NCBI GenBank assembly: GCA_028864975.1
Contig: JAGWLG010000032.1
Coordinates: 1 to 40,070, forward strand
Direction of reading: 5' to 3'
Length of the DNA stretch: 40,070 bases
DNA from: Thermoplasmata archaeon
GTDB lineage: Archaea; Thermoplasmatota; Thermoplasmata; Lutacidiplasmatales; UBA184
Each line of letters begins with the position of its first letter. The first letter of the stretch is position 1. The translations under genes and the position numbers were made by a program. Below, in pieces: positions 7,903 through 16,048 of the stretch. The notes beneath the pieces were generated by a model, which saw only the letters and a list, made by a program, of their open reading frames with translations, ran no database searches and had not been told where the DNA came from.

Positions 7903-9262
7903 CCCCCTCCACCAGGACCAACCTTCTGGTCCCCTATCCCCGACAAGGGCCGCCGGCAAGCGCAAGACCCGTTCGCCCGGGAAGTGGTCGACGAGCGCTG
8001 CGACGTCCTCCAAGCTTGCCCCCGAAGCTGACGCAACCATCCCATGGATCCCCCCCGCCTCGTTCGTGTCCGCCTCCCGACGGGCGATGGAGGACCTCGG
8101 GTACACGCCCGTCGAGATCCCCAAACGCCCCGATGCTGCCCTCGGAGAGCGCAACCTCTCGCTCGACGAGGGGTCGACCCGGCAGCAGATGGTCCGCGGG
8201 ATCGTGCTTTTCGCCGTCTGTCTGGGGAGCACGGCGCTCATCCTCATCCCGTCGGTATTCTGGGCCATCGTCCTCTCTGCTGCACCCCTGCTCTTCGTCC
8301 TCCCCATCGCGATAGGTCTTGGCCTTGGCCTCGGGACGACGCTATCGATGCGGTCCCTCTGGCAGAGCGAGGTCCTCCGAATTCGGCTCGACCCGGCCTC
8401 GACTCGGCTTGGAAAGGCGCTTTCCCCCTCGATGGGAGCCGGGAACCTGCACCTCCGGATCTTCGTCGGGACCGTGCGAAGTCGCACCACCGGCTCGAAG
8501 ACCGGGACCTGGCGTTCCGTCTGGAAGACCGTGCCGAGCCCTTCCTCGGCCCCGGGAGCGAGCAGGGTCCTCTCGGCGCTGACCCAGGCCGTGGGGGCCG
8601 AGCCTAACGTCGGGGAATCCTCCCCCAAGGTCCTCCCTTCGCTCACTTCCCCCGTCGAGGGGCGCAAGCGTCGGTCTGCGACTCCCGCGAACGCTGGCAC
8701 GACGTGGAAGCAGTATCCCTCTTGGTTCCGCGTGGTGGGTATCCTGACCCTCCTCCTGGTCGTGCTATCGCTCACGCTTGGCGCGCTCTCCTTCAACCCT
8801 TGGCGCGTGAGCAATCTTGCGGTCGAGCCCGGGGGACCGGGAGTCCTGAACTCGCGCCCGGTCCCCTGGTCGCCGTTCGGCCCACCGGTGGCCTACATCA
8901 CATGGGGCGCCTGGGTGACGAGCACGAACACTGCGATCACGGGGATCTCGATGGATCTCGCCCTCTGCCCGTCCGGGACCTCAACCTTGGTCCCTGCTCA
9001 ATGCCGGCCGGCGATGAGCGGGTCCTTCACGGTCCAGGATGCCGGAAACGTGACCGTGACCATGCCGAACGGTTGGCATGTGCTCTTCATCGTGAACTCC
9101 TCCCAGCTGTGTGGAGGTTGCTACGCCTGGGCGGGCTTCGAGGTCCCCCTCGTCTTCCAAGGGGCACTCCTGCTCGGTGTAGGCACGGTATCCGTCATCA
9201 CCATGCTCGCGACCTGGCTCTACCTACGTCCGGCAGCGAGCCGCGCCTGGCCCCTTCCGTGA
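7886..9262 (+). CDS. Three-helix membrane protein of unknown function
   Basis: From ATG 7886 the product is 458 residues; an in-frame ATG at 7793 would add 31. Two adjacent hydrophobic segments at about residues 104-155 (IVLFAVCLGSTALIL, then LFVLPIAIGLGLGLG) form a hairpin in the membrane. A polar, basic domain of about 130 residues follows, then a helix at about 285-308 (ILTLLLVVLSLTLGAL), an extracellular-looking domain with a CxxC (LCGGC) and sequons, and a last helix at about 425-447. The N-terminal 70 residues are proline- and basic-rich. I recognise no family. The layout would suit a sensor or envelope component, but nothing in the sequence fixes a role. It reads away from the AbrB-like gene. 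Confidence 0.5.
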   Translation: MESQGTPLHQDQPSGPLSPTRAAGKRKTRSPGKWSTSAATSSKLAPEADATIPWIPPASFVSASRRAMEDLGYTPVEIPKRPDAALGERNLSLDEGSTRQQMVRGIVLFAVCLGSTALILIPSVFWAIVLSAAPLLFVLPIAIGLGLGLGTTLSMRSLWQSEVLRIRLDPASTRLGKALSPSMGAGNLHLRIFVGTVRSRTTGSKTGTWRSVWKTVPSPSSAPGASRVLSALTQAVGAEPNVGESSPKVLPSLTSPVEGRKRRSATPANAGTTWKQYPSWFRVVGILTLLLVVLSLTLGALSFNPWRVSNLAVEPGGPGVLNSRPVPWSPFGPPVAYITWGAWVTSTNTAITGISMDLALCPSGTSTLVPAQCRPAMSGSFTVQDAGNVTVTMPNGWHVLFIVNSSQLCGGCYAWAGFEVPLVFQGALLLGVGTVSVITMLATWLYLRPAASRAWPLP

Positions 9263-9355
9263 GTCGGGGGTCCGCGCTCCGGACACCCGCCTGCCGTTCG
9301 CGCTCCTCGCGCACGACACTCCCGGACGGCCGACACGTCGAGGACCCCGCCCGGC

Positions 9356-9380
9356 GAGGGGGTCCTTTAAGGACCCCCTC
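9356..9380 (+). promoter_or_regulatory. Palindromic operator overlapping a TATA box
   Basis: GAGGGGGTCCTT-T-AAGGACCCCCTC is a perfect 12-base inverted repeat about one base. Its centre CTTTAAG (9365-9371) lies 24-30 bases before ATG 9395, the right place for the TATA box of a leaderless gene. A protein bound to the palindrome would block TBP access. The gene behind it encodes a multi-domain DNA-binding protein, so autorepression is the simplest reading. Confidence 0.65.
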
Positions 9381-9394
9381 CCCGATGCCGCCGC

Positions 9395-10387
9395 ATGCCC
9401 GCCCGCAAGCGAAGGGTCCCGACCAAGCGACACGGTACGCGCAACTTCATCCTCGAAGCCCTCGAGACGACGCGGAGTGGCCCAGCCGTCGCCACGGCGG
9501 CCATCATCCGGCAGGTCCGCAAGCTCGCGGGGAAGCGCCTCCCCGAGGAGACCATCCGCTCCTCGCTCAAGACCCTCGTCCGCCAGAGGGTCGTGAAGGG
9601 GCGCAAGAGCGGGCACGAAAAGGTGTACAAGCTCGTCGCGGAGGGGCAAACTGCCGCGGCGAGGCCGTCGCCCACCCCCCAGTCGCCGATCCGCGCAGGG
9701 GACGTTCCTGTCAGGGACCTCGTGTTCTCGACCCTCCGTGACGCGGGACCCCAGACCTTCGAGCGTCTCCGTTCCGCCGTCAGCGCCGCGAAGGGGAGGT
9801 CCATCCACCCGAACTCGGTCCGAAGGGCCTTGAGCGCGTTGCGGGGTGCCCAGAAGGTCCTGGCCGTGCGGGGCAAGGGCGGGGTGTTCCGCTACGCGCT
9901 GACGTCGGCGAAGGGGAGCGAGGCCGGGCGCTCCCCCGCTGCGCGCGGCCTCTTGGCTCGGACCCGCGGCGCGACCCCGGGCCCGTTCGCTGAGCTCCTT
10001 CCTCCCACGCGGCCTCCTCGGCCTGCCGGTGTCCCTCGTTCCTCCCGGACGCGGACCGCCCCGCCAACGGGGTCGGGCACGTTCGAGCCGTACACGGTCG
10101 TCCTCGAGCCCCGCCATCTGCGGTGGTTCCGTGCGCACGACGACATCGACATCGACGCGACCCTCCGCAATCTGGTGAACGGCGTCATCGCCGAGGTCGA
10201 CCGGGATGGCTCCTCACCCTGGACGGCCCCGACCCCGGTCTCATCGGCCCCGACCTCCGCTCCCCTCCCTCACCGCCTCTCGTTGGGCGAGGTCCTGGTC
10301 CTCGAGATCGGAGAGGACCACTTGGAGACGGCCACGAACGTGCATGGACGCGTGGTCCTCGAGCGGCACGCACGGCCGAGGGAGTGA
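9395..10387 (+). CDS. DNA-binding protein: two winged helices, a ribbon-helix-helix-like unit and a shared C-terminal domain
   Basis: The 330-residue protein starts with a basic MPARKRRVPTKR. A winged-helix-like unit at about 15-85 (NFILEALETTRSG, then EETIRSSLKTLVRQRVV and a basic wing) is followed by a second at about 107-167 (VFSTLRDAG, SVRRALSALRGAQKV, FRYAL). A proline-rich linker (about 168-228) contains a perfect 8-base hairpin at DNA level (9913-9936). Residues about 232-270 look like a ribbon-helix-helix (YTVVLEPRHLRWFRAHDDID). The last 40 residues (GEVLVLEIGEDHLETATNV) are nearly repeated at the end of the next gene. The start is fixed by the TATA/operator 25 bases upstream. It is probably an autoregulated transcription factor or partition-like DNA-binding protein of a mobile element. 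No known full-length family is recognised. Confidence 0.6.
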   Translation: MPARKRRVPTKRHGTRNFILEALETTRSGPAVATAAIIRQVRKLAGKRLPEETIRSSLKTLVRQRVVKGRKSGHEKVYKLVAEGQTAAARPSPTPQSPIRAGDVPVRDLVFSTLRDAGPQTFERLRSAVSAAKGRSIHPNSVRRALSALRGAQKVLAVRGKGGVFRYALTSAKGSEAGRSPAARGLLARTRGATPGPFAELLPPTRPPRPAGVPRSSRTRTAPPTGSGTFEPYTVVLEPRHLRWFRAHDDIDIDATLRNLVNGVIAEVDRDGSSPWTAPTPVSSAPTSAPLPHRLSLGEVLVLEIGEDHLETATNVHGRVVLERHARPRE

Positions 10388-10399
10388 ACCGCGCGCCCC

Positions 10400-10924
10400 A
10401 TGAACGCGATGGCTGGGCGCAGGCCACATAGGCTGGTCCGTTTCAGCGTGACCATCTCCGGGGAGCAAGCGCGATGGCTTGCGCGCCATCCGATCCTCAA
10501 CGTGAGCGCCCTTCTGCGTCAGACGGTCGCCGGGCGCATCGCCGAATGGGACCGAGGGGTCTACGCTCCCCGCCACCGAACGAGAGCCCCCTTGGACGGA
10601 GGTGGGGTCCGTCTCAATACCACCCTGGACCGTCCGGGCTACGACTGGCTCCGCGCGCACCCGAAGATCAACGCGAGCGAGCTCCTCCGCGCGGCCATCG
10701 ACCGGCTCAGGGTGGGCGAGGGGCTTGAACCGGAGCTCTCGGCTCCCGCTTCGACCGGCGCGGACCGAGGGGGTGCGGCGGCTCCTCCGTCCAGGACCTG
10801 GGTCCCGCTGGAAGCTCTCGCCCCGGGTGAGGTCCTGGTCCTCTCCATCGGCGAGGGCCACGTAGAGACGGCCACGAACGTCCACGGGAAGGTCGTGATC
10901 GAGCGGCTTGCGCGGCCGCGGTAG
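10400..10924 (+). CDS. Tandem ribbon-helix-helix protein sharing a C-terminal domain with its neighbour
   Basis: The 174-residue protein has two RHH-like units in one chain. The first is at residues about 13-48 (LVRFSVTISGEQARWLARHP, then NVSALLRQTVAGRIAEWD), the second at 69-105 (GVRLNTTLDRPGYDWLRAHP, then NASELLRAAIDRL). Normal RHH proteins carry one unit and dimerise, so this chain could form the DNA-binding fold by itself. After a short linker, residues about 139-174 (APGEVLVLSIGEGHVETATN) match the C-terminus of the preceding gene almost residue for residue. It lies 12 bases downstream of that gene and probably shares its transcript. A start at Met4 is possible. Confidence 0.65.
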   Translation: MNAMAGRRPHRLVRFSVTISGEQARWLARHPILNVSALLRQTVAGRIAEWDRGVYAPRHRTRAPLDGGGVRLNTTLDRPGYDWLRAHPKINASELLRAAIDRLRVGEGLEPELSAPASTGADRGGAAAPPSRTWVPLEALAPGEVLVLSIGEGHVETATNVHGKVVIERLARPR

Positions 10925-10985
10925 TTTCGTGTGTCGATAGGTTTACGAGCCTCCTCCCGTAGTCCATCTCGTTTTTCGAGGGCTT

Positions 10986-11549
10986 GTGACGAACGGGGTT
11001 GGAGCAGGCGATGGATCGGACGCCCCCATTAGTCGAACCGACGAATGGAAGGAAGCACGCAACGTCATCGATACCGTAGACGGGCAGATTGCCTCACTCC
11101 GACAGTACGGTCTGAGCTTCGTCGCGGGCCTGCTGGCAGCGCAAGGTCTCATAGAGTTCCCCCTGAGCTCGGCCTCGGCGATCGTTCCTGACTCTGTCAA
11201 GCTCGGAATCCTGATCGCAAGCTTTGCCTTGATCCTTGGAATCTTCGACCTCGACAGGAAGGCACGAGACGTGCAGCGCGCGGCGGCGCACCGAGCTTGC
11301 ATGTTGGAGGGAAAGTATGGCCTCACGAAGCTCATCAGCGCCTCTTACGGCTCGAACGACGTCGTCACATCCGCAGACGTGCTGTACCTCATCTTCGTCT
11401 TCGGCACGACTGTGCTCGGCTTCGCCGTGCTCGGGCTGACCACACTCAACACTGACTACCGCCTAACGAGTCTCATTGCATCAGCAGCGGTTACCGGTGG
11501 CGCGGTCTATGTCTTCGGCCATGCGCATCCTCGCTGGAGAAGGAAATGA
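10986..11549 (+). CDS. Four-helix membrane protein, first gene of a pair with an MBL hydrolase
   Basis: The GTG start is preceded by GAGGG three bases upstream. The 187-residue product has hydrophobic segments at about 40-58, 71-91, 131-152 and 158-178, giving two hairpins. An amphipathic N-terminal helix (EARNVIDTVDGQIASLRQYG) precedes them, and a cytosolic middle part (LDRKARDVQRAAAHRACMLE) separates them. The layout recalls the small 4TM (SLATT/S-4TM-like) proteins that act as membrane-permeabilising effectors in bacterial and archaeal conflict systems, but I cannot confirm homology. Its ATGA overlap with the next gene (11546-11549) indicates coupled translation and a shared task. The TATA box is unclear. 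Confidence 0.55.
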   Translation: MTNGVGAGDGSDAPISRTDEWKEARNVIDTVDGQIASLRQYGLSFVAGLLAAQGLIEFPLSSASAIVPDSVKLGILIASFALILGIFDLDRKARDVQRAAAHRACMLEGKYGLTKLISASYGSNDVVTSADVLYLIFVFGTTVLGFAVLGLTTLNTDYRLTSLIASAAVTGGAVYVFGHAHPRWRRK

Positions 11550-12853
11550 TGAATCGGATGGTCAACGCCCAGCTCGTCACGCACGGGGTGGGACAGGGGC
11601 TCTTCTACTCGGGCTCCGTCATGCCCCTGCATCATGAGGGGGAAGTCAACTTCGTCTACGACTGTGGCGTGCGTGACGACGGCAAGGGGCACCCAACCCT
11701 TGCGAGCACTATCTCGACATACAAGGGGACGTTGCCTCCCCGAGGGTCTGGCGGGAAGAAGCAACTGGACCTGCTGTTCATCTCTCACCTTCACGATGAC
11801 CACACGGCAGGACTACCGGAACTCCTCAAAGATGTCGAAACACGGTACCTGTTCCTTCCCTACTTGGCAGAGTGGGAGCGCGCACTGGTCTTCATGCAGA
11901 GCTCGGGAGGCGAGGCGTGGTTTCCTTCGTTCCTCGCGGACCCGGTGTTGTTCGCCACAACTGAACTTGGGGTCCGCTACGTGGTCTTGCTCACCGGGGC
12001 TGAACCGAAGGGAGGCAGGCCTGGGAGAGAGGACAACCCGGATCGGCCGCCTCAGGAGGATCTCGAGGGAAGTCTCGACAGAGCTGTGAGTATGCTCGAG
12101 GACGACCCGAACCGAGACCGCACTCTGGCGGGGGAGCGCGGGCTACCTCGATGGCAGTCTCTGAAGCTCGATCAACGGGTACTCCTGAAGACCGATTCGC
12201 GTCCCCTGCGTCTGCCCTACTGGCGATTCAAGTTCTTCTCCGCGCCTCCCAATCAAGGCGCACTGGCCCAGTTTCGGAATGATGTAAATGCCCTCCTCCG
12301 AGGGAGATCACTGGCAGACCTCCTGACCTCGCCTGCGGGCATCAAGGGCCTCGAGGCAGCCTACGAGAAGCTCTCGGACTCATCCAGGGAATTGCATTGG
12401 AAGGTCAACAATACTTCGCTCGTGACGTACCACGGCCCCAATAACCAGGCTCTGGGTGATGCCCACACTTCATGCTCCGGACCTAACTGCTGCAAGTTCG
12501 TCTCGGGCCCTTGCCTCGGAGGGAGTTTCGGTGAGCCCTTCGGCACACTCCTGACCGGAGATCTTCACTTCCTGTACTCTGACCTCTACTTGCAGCAGAT
12601 GACTCACTTTGCATCCGAGCAGCGTCTGATCTCCACGTTGCTCATGCCGCATCACGGGGCCAGGAGCTCGTGGAACCCCAGGCTCTTACAGGACCTTCCC
12701 AATCTCAAGCAGGTCATCGCCTCCGCGAGCGTCCATAGCAGGTACGGACACCCATCCGCGGGGCCGATTCAAGACGTGATCCAGGCGGGACGAGACTACT
12801 ACTGGTCGAGACAGCAGCATGACGTTCGAGTGGATATGCACCTGAGGGTCTGA
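11546..12853 (+). CDS. ComEC-like metallo-beta-lactamase-fold hydrolase
   Basis: The 435-residue protein shows the full metal-site set of the MBL fold: SHLHDDHTAGL (His81, His83, Asp85, His86), LLTGDLH (Asp339), LLMPHHGARSS (His369/His370) and SVHSRYGHPS (His397, His402). The HHG and GHP forms are those of the ComEC/Rec2-like branch, whose members cleave phosphodiester bonds in nucleic acids or nucleotides. A long insert (about 150-330) with cysteines (CSGPNCC, about 310) separates the first and second metal motifs and makes it longer than the usual 250-300 residues. No signal peptide or membrane helix is present, so it is cytosolic. Being coupled to the four-helix membrane protein, it could act as the sensor or nuclease of a two-gene system; that role is inference. 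Confidence 0.75.
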   Translation: MMNRMVNAQLVTHGVGQGLFYSGSVMPLHHEGEVNFVYDCGVRDDGKGHPTLASTISTYKGTLPPRGSGGKKQLDLLFISHLHDDHTAGLPELLKDVETRYLFLPYLAEWERALVFMQSSGGEAWFPSFLADPVLFATTELGVRYVVLLTGAEPKGGRPGREDNPDRPPQEDLEGSLDRAVSMLEDDPNRDRTLAGERGLPRWQSLKLDQRVLLKTDSRPLRLPYWRFKFFSAPPNQGALAQFRNDVNALLRGRSLADLLTSPAGIKGLEAAYEKLSDSSRELHWKVNNTSLVTYHGPNNQALGDAHTSCSGPNCCKFVSGPCLGGSFGEPFGTLLTGDLHFLYSDLYLQQMTHFASEQRLISTLLMPHHGARSSWNPRLLQDLPNLKQVIASASVHSRYGHPSAGPIQDVIQAGRDYYWSRQQHDVRVDMHLRV

Positions 12854-12915
12854 CCCGGCTGGACGTTCTGGTCCTGGTCGAAGGGCACGACAAGAGAACG
12901 CGCAAAGGGTGAAGG

Positions 12916-13710
12916 ATGTCGCTCGACCGGAAGCTCCCCGCCTACCGCGCCGTCGAGACCCTCCTCGCCGGTGATGCGGAGGGGCTCCAGTTCACGCTGA
13001 ACCATGTGGTGGACCAGGCCCGCGCGGCGGGCGCGGGACTGGTCACGGACATCGGGCTGGACCGGGCCGTCGAGGGACTTCGCTGCCCGGACCGCGAAAA
13101 GGCCCTCGTGCGGCTGGCCTTCTTCCTGTGGGACGGCTCGTACCCAATCGACCAGCAAGACCTCGACCTTCTGACCCGCGCCGACCGCGAGAGGTTCCTC
13201 GCCGCCCTGGCGACCCACCTCGGCCTCCCTTGGGTCGCCCCGAAACCCCCGGCCCCCGAGTGGAGGAAGGAGAGCGAGGAGTTCCTCGCGCGCCAGAGGG
13301 ACTCGTTCAAGGACCTCCCCGACCATCTCAAGGGCGTTGGCGAGGGGCTGACCGCCACCGGCGCCGCCATCATCCAGCAGGGGTTCGACCCGGCCACGAG
13401 GCGGCTCCTCACGGGCGACATGATGGCCGCCTTGAGCCGGGCCGGCATCGACCCCAAGCGCCCCACGAACCGCGCGGAGGCCAACGCCATGACCGCCTAC
13501 TGCTTCGGCAACGGGCGACTCGAGGACCTCCGGGCAAAGGGCAAGGCCCTCGGCTCGCGCGAGGTCCGCTCCCTCATGGCTGACGCGGCCCCCCGCGTCG
13601 CGGCCTGGCTCCGCGTCCGCGAAGCGGCGATGCGCCACGGCCCCGAGGCCTGGTGGGCATGGGTGAACGCCTACGCGAAGCTCCACTGCCAGGGGTGGGC
13701 ACGGAAGTGA
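12916..13710 (+). CDS. Hypothetical soluble protein upstream of DUF2293 gene
   Basis: The 264-residue product is charged and mostly helical in appearance, without export or membrane segments and without a family I recognise. GGGTGA at 12907-12912 is a suitable ribosome-binding site for ATG 12916. A KPPAPEWRKESEEFLARQRD stretch at about 113-132 could be a short coiled coil after a proline hinge. The gene lies 32 bases ahead of the DUF2293 gene on the same strand, so the two probably share a transcript. Strong GC bias at third positions supports real coding. Confidence 0.55.
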   Translation: MSLDRKLPAYRAVETLLAGDAEGLQFTLNHVVDQARAAGAGLVTDIGLDRAVEGLRCPDREKALVRLAFFLWDGSYPIDQQDLDLLTRADRERFLAALATHLGLPWVAPKPPAPEWRKESEEFLARQRDSFKDLPDHLKGVGEGLTATGAAIIQQGFDPATRRLLTGDMMAALSRAGIDPKRPTNRAEANAMTAYCFGNGRLEDLRAKGKALGSREVRSLMADAAPRVAAWLRVREAAMRHGPEAWWAWVNAYAKLHCQGWARK

Positions 13711-13742
13711 CCGCATCCAGCCCTCGCGACCTCAGGTAGGCG

Positions 13743-14414
13743 ATGGCTCGCGCCCCCGCGCCCCGACTGGTGCAGGGCCTCCCGGTTTGGCACTCCCGCG
13801 AGCGGGAAGGCTACTGGAATCCCGAGTACGGCGAGGTGGAGCTCCCGGAGGGGTGGGTCTTCCTGCCCTCGGGGGACGCCTTCGTCACCCGCCAGGCGAA
13901 GAAGGGCCCGCACTGGGTCCTTCTGAAGAGGAGGAAGGGCTACACGGCGACGCTGGGCGTCTTCTGCCCAGAGGAGAGCGTCCAGCAGGCCGAGGCGAAG
14001 GCTGCCGAGACCGAGGGCTCGAGAGCGGCTCGGCGGGAGGTCGGGAAGCGCACTCGCGCTCGAGCGGAAGAGCGCTATCGGGCCGAGCTTGAGCAGGAGA
14101 TCCTCGCCTTCCTCGAGTTCGCCCCGGAGCACGCTCTCCTCGCCAGGGAGATCGCGAAGGGGGCCGCCGCGCGGGCGACCCCGGTCGGGAGCGGCCGGGT
14201 GGGCAGGACCAGGACGTTGCCCCTGTCGAAGAGGGCCGAGTTCGCGGCTCGAGCCTACATCCGCCACAAGCACACGAACTACGAGGCGGACCTGTGGAGG
14301 GCTTCGGGGGAGAACCCCACGGTCGACCTGGACCCGAGAGACCCCCTATATCGTGAGATCAAAGGGGAGGCCCAGAGAGCCGTCGACAGGTTCCTGGCAG
14401 AGCATCGAGGCTGA
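13743..14414 (+). CDS. DUF2293-domain protein
   Basis: The 223-residue protein has the layout I associate with DUF2293 proteins. An N-terminal module (WVFLPSGDAFVTRQAKKGP, with HWVLLKRRKGYTATLGVFCP) is followed by a charged coiled-coil-like stretch (about 80-120). The conserved C-terminal block then contains ATPVGSGRVGRTRTLPL and AARAYIRHKHTNYEADL (about 145-185) and ends with a helix REIKGEAQRAVDRFLAE. The function of the family is not established; the arginine- and histidine-rich core looks suited to nucleic-acid binding. The length is normal for the family. It probably forms an operon with the preceding gene. Confidence 0.7.
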   Translation: MARAPAPRLVQGLPVWHSREREGYWNPEYGEVELPEGWVFLPSGDAFVTRQAKKGPHWVLLKRRKGYTATLGVFCPEESVQQAEAKAAETEGSRAARREVGKRTRARAEERYRAELEQEILAFLEFAPEHALLAREIAKGAAARATPVGSGRVGRTRTLPLSKRAEFAARAYIRHKHTNYEADLWRASGENPTVDLDPRDPLYREIKGEAQRAVDRFLAEHRG

Positions 14415-14427
14415 CCACAGGAGCGGG

Positions 14428-14448
14428 GGGACCGAACCCGGGGGTCCC
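14428..14448. terminator. Short hairpin between convergent genes
   Basis: GGGACC-(9 bases)-GGTCCC lies between the stop codons of the DUF2293 gene and the convergent gene at 14449. The position suits a bidirectional terminator, but there is no T-run and the stem is only six bases. Confidence 0.3.
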
Positions 14449-14934
14449 TCACGACGGCGCGGCGATCTCTGCGAAGTGGGTGAGGGTCCGATTGGCGAGC
14501 ATCTCGATCCCCCGGACCCCCATCTCCGAATCCTCATCGAGGACGGGAGGGAGCCCTTCGAGGATCAGCGCGTGCTTTCCTCGCTGGTCCGTCCGAAGCA
14601 GCAGGGTCAGCAGGCCTGGCGGAAGACAGAGGGCACCTAGCACGGGGCTGTAGTCCATTCCCGGGGAGAACAGGTCGCCCATCCCTCGCGCCGCGGCCCG
14701 AACGACGCTCGCCAAGGGTCGCAACGTCCACTGGCGGAACCGGGGAACGGACCTCAGGAATCGCGGGTCGGCGACGGCCGACCGGCAAGCCGTCTCGGTC
14801 CCGAGGAACAGCACCTGTCTCCCCTTCGCTTGGAACGTGGACGCGAGCCACGCTCTGGTGGAGGGTGAGGACGCAGGAGGATGGGGCCGTCGGACCGAGC
14901 CGTGGGGAGAAAGGGTGGCGCCTGCGCTGCTCAT
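14449..14934 (-). CDS. Hypothetical protein
   Basis: The frame is open from 15243, but its upstream part crosses the promoter of the divergent gene. I therefore take the ATG at 14934 (161 residues), with ATG 14991 as an alternative. The product has an STRAWLASTFQAKGRQVLFL segment, a moderately hydrophobic stretch ALCLPPGLLTLLL at about residues 108-120, and an acidic end. No family, signal peptide or catalytic motif is recognised. It is convergent with the DUF2293 gene. Confidence 0.45.
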   Translation of the reverse strand: MSSAGATLSPHGSVRRPHPPASSPSTRAWLASTFQAKGRQVLFLGTETACRSAVADPRFLRSVPRFRQWTLRPLASVVRAAARGMGDLFSPGMDYSPVLGALCLPPGLLTLLLRTDQRGKHALILEGLPPVLDEDSEMGVRGIEMLANRTLTHFAEIAAPS

Positions 14935-15125
14935 GTTCGCCCTCCGCCCCTGGCAGCGGGGCGCTTCCGGTCGGGTGGAGTCCGAAAGCATGGCTCTCGC
15001 CCCGCCCGGAAGCACCACCCCAGCGATGGCACAAAGGCATAGCTGGCTTGTGGGGCAAAACTCTACCACGCTGGCCCGTGTCAAGAGACGGTTAATCTGA
15101 ATACCCGCGAGGATACTGGACGCCG

Positions 15126-15962
15126 ATGAGCGATGGACCTGCTTCCGTGAACGCTTCCCGATCCTGGCTTCCCCGAGGGTGGCTCTTCGCCTTGCTGGGT
15201 CTCCTGCTGCTCGCGACCCTCTCCACGACGGCTCCGCTCGCAAGGGCCGGTTCGCCCAACTACTGCAACTTCGGCGGCAACGAGACCCATGTCTGGTGCG
15301 GCGGGGACTTCACGACCTCTTCCTGGAGCAACGGTTGGACCACTACCTACGCCAACCAGGCCGCTTGCTACAGTGCGAACTCGAACTCCTACAGCGATAG
15401 CGTCTCAGGCGGAGGACTGTACGCGAAGGCCTCCACACGGGCCGACGAGTCGAGCAGCTGCTCAACGAACGTAGGGGAGATCTATCTCAACATCGGCACC
15501 CACGGCGGCCAGTTCACGGCCTGGAAGGCAGGGAGCGCGACCTACACCGTCGTAACGAACTTCACGTTCAACGACGAGTTCAGCATCGGAACCTACTGCC
15601 AGGTCTCGGGGTCGCCGTACACCACCGCACAGATCCAAGCCGCCACGGCAATGTACGACCAGACGACTGGTCACGGCGTAGGCTGGTCCTCGAACGGAGA
15701 TTTCAGCAATACGACCATCAATGGCTGGTGCAATCAAAGCTCGGCTCCTGTGGAGAACGGGGGCGGCAAGCAAGCGAGCTTCACCACCAGCGTCTCCATC
15801 GCATATGGCGATGTGCTCCTCCCCCGAGGGAGCGTGGACGCCGAGGTCTACGTCAGCATGCCAGGGGTCTCCCCCTACTATTCGGCGCACGCCTATTCGA
15901 CGCTCGACTTTGACAACGACGGATATGGTTACATCACGATCAACTCGATCTGGGTTCACTGA
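15126..15962 (+). CDS. Secreted protein of unknown function
   Basis: The 278-residue product has a clear signal peptide (WLFALLGLLLLATLSTTAPL, about residues 19-38, then ARAG). The mature part is rich in Ser, Thr, Asn, Gly, Tyr and cysteine and has several N-x-S/T sequons. Paired cysteines (about 47/58, 81/113, 159/203) suggest disulphides. There is no C-terminal anchor, so it should be released or held by other wall components. TTAATC at about 15092-15097 lies 29-34 bases upstream of the ATG and may be the TATA box. The predicted all-beta character (VYVSMPGVSPYYSAHAYSTL) would suit a jelly-roll lectin or carbohydrate-binding module, but I do not recognise one. Confidence 0.6.
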   Translation: MSDGPASVNASRSWLPRGWLFALLGLLLLATLSTTAPLARAGSPNYCNFGGNETHVWCGGDFTTSSWSNGWTTTYANQAACYSANSNSYSDSVSGGGLYAKASTRADESSSCSTNVGEIYLNIGTHGGQFTAWKAGSATYTVVTNFTFNDEFSIGTYCQVSGSPYTTAQIQAATAMYDQTTGHGVGWSSNGDFSNTTINGWCNQSSAPVENGGGKQASFTTSVSIAYGDVLLPRGSVDAEVYVSMPGVSPYYSAHAYSTLDFDNDGYGYITINSIWVH

Positions 15963-16048
15963 TTGAGCTCGGAGCTCCGGGGATGGCATGTTCCTCGGTC
16001 GAGAAACGCACCATAAGAGGCATCAACCCGCGGCCTCGTCACGTTCAC

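Noticed and set aside
5590..8031. Open frame of 813 codons on the plus strand
   Set aside because: It lies in another frame of the Kelch/PKD gene, is Arg/Pro/Leu-rich, and runs across the AbrB-like gene; no recognisable motif.
9224..10138. Minus-strand open frame of 304 codons
   Set aside because: Antisense shadow of the 9395 gene with low-complexity Arg/Gly composition.
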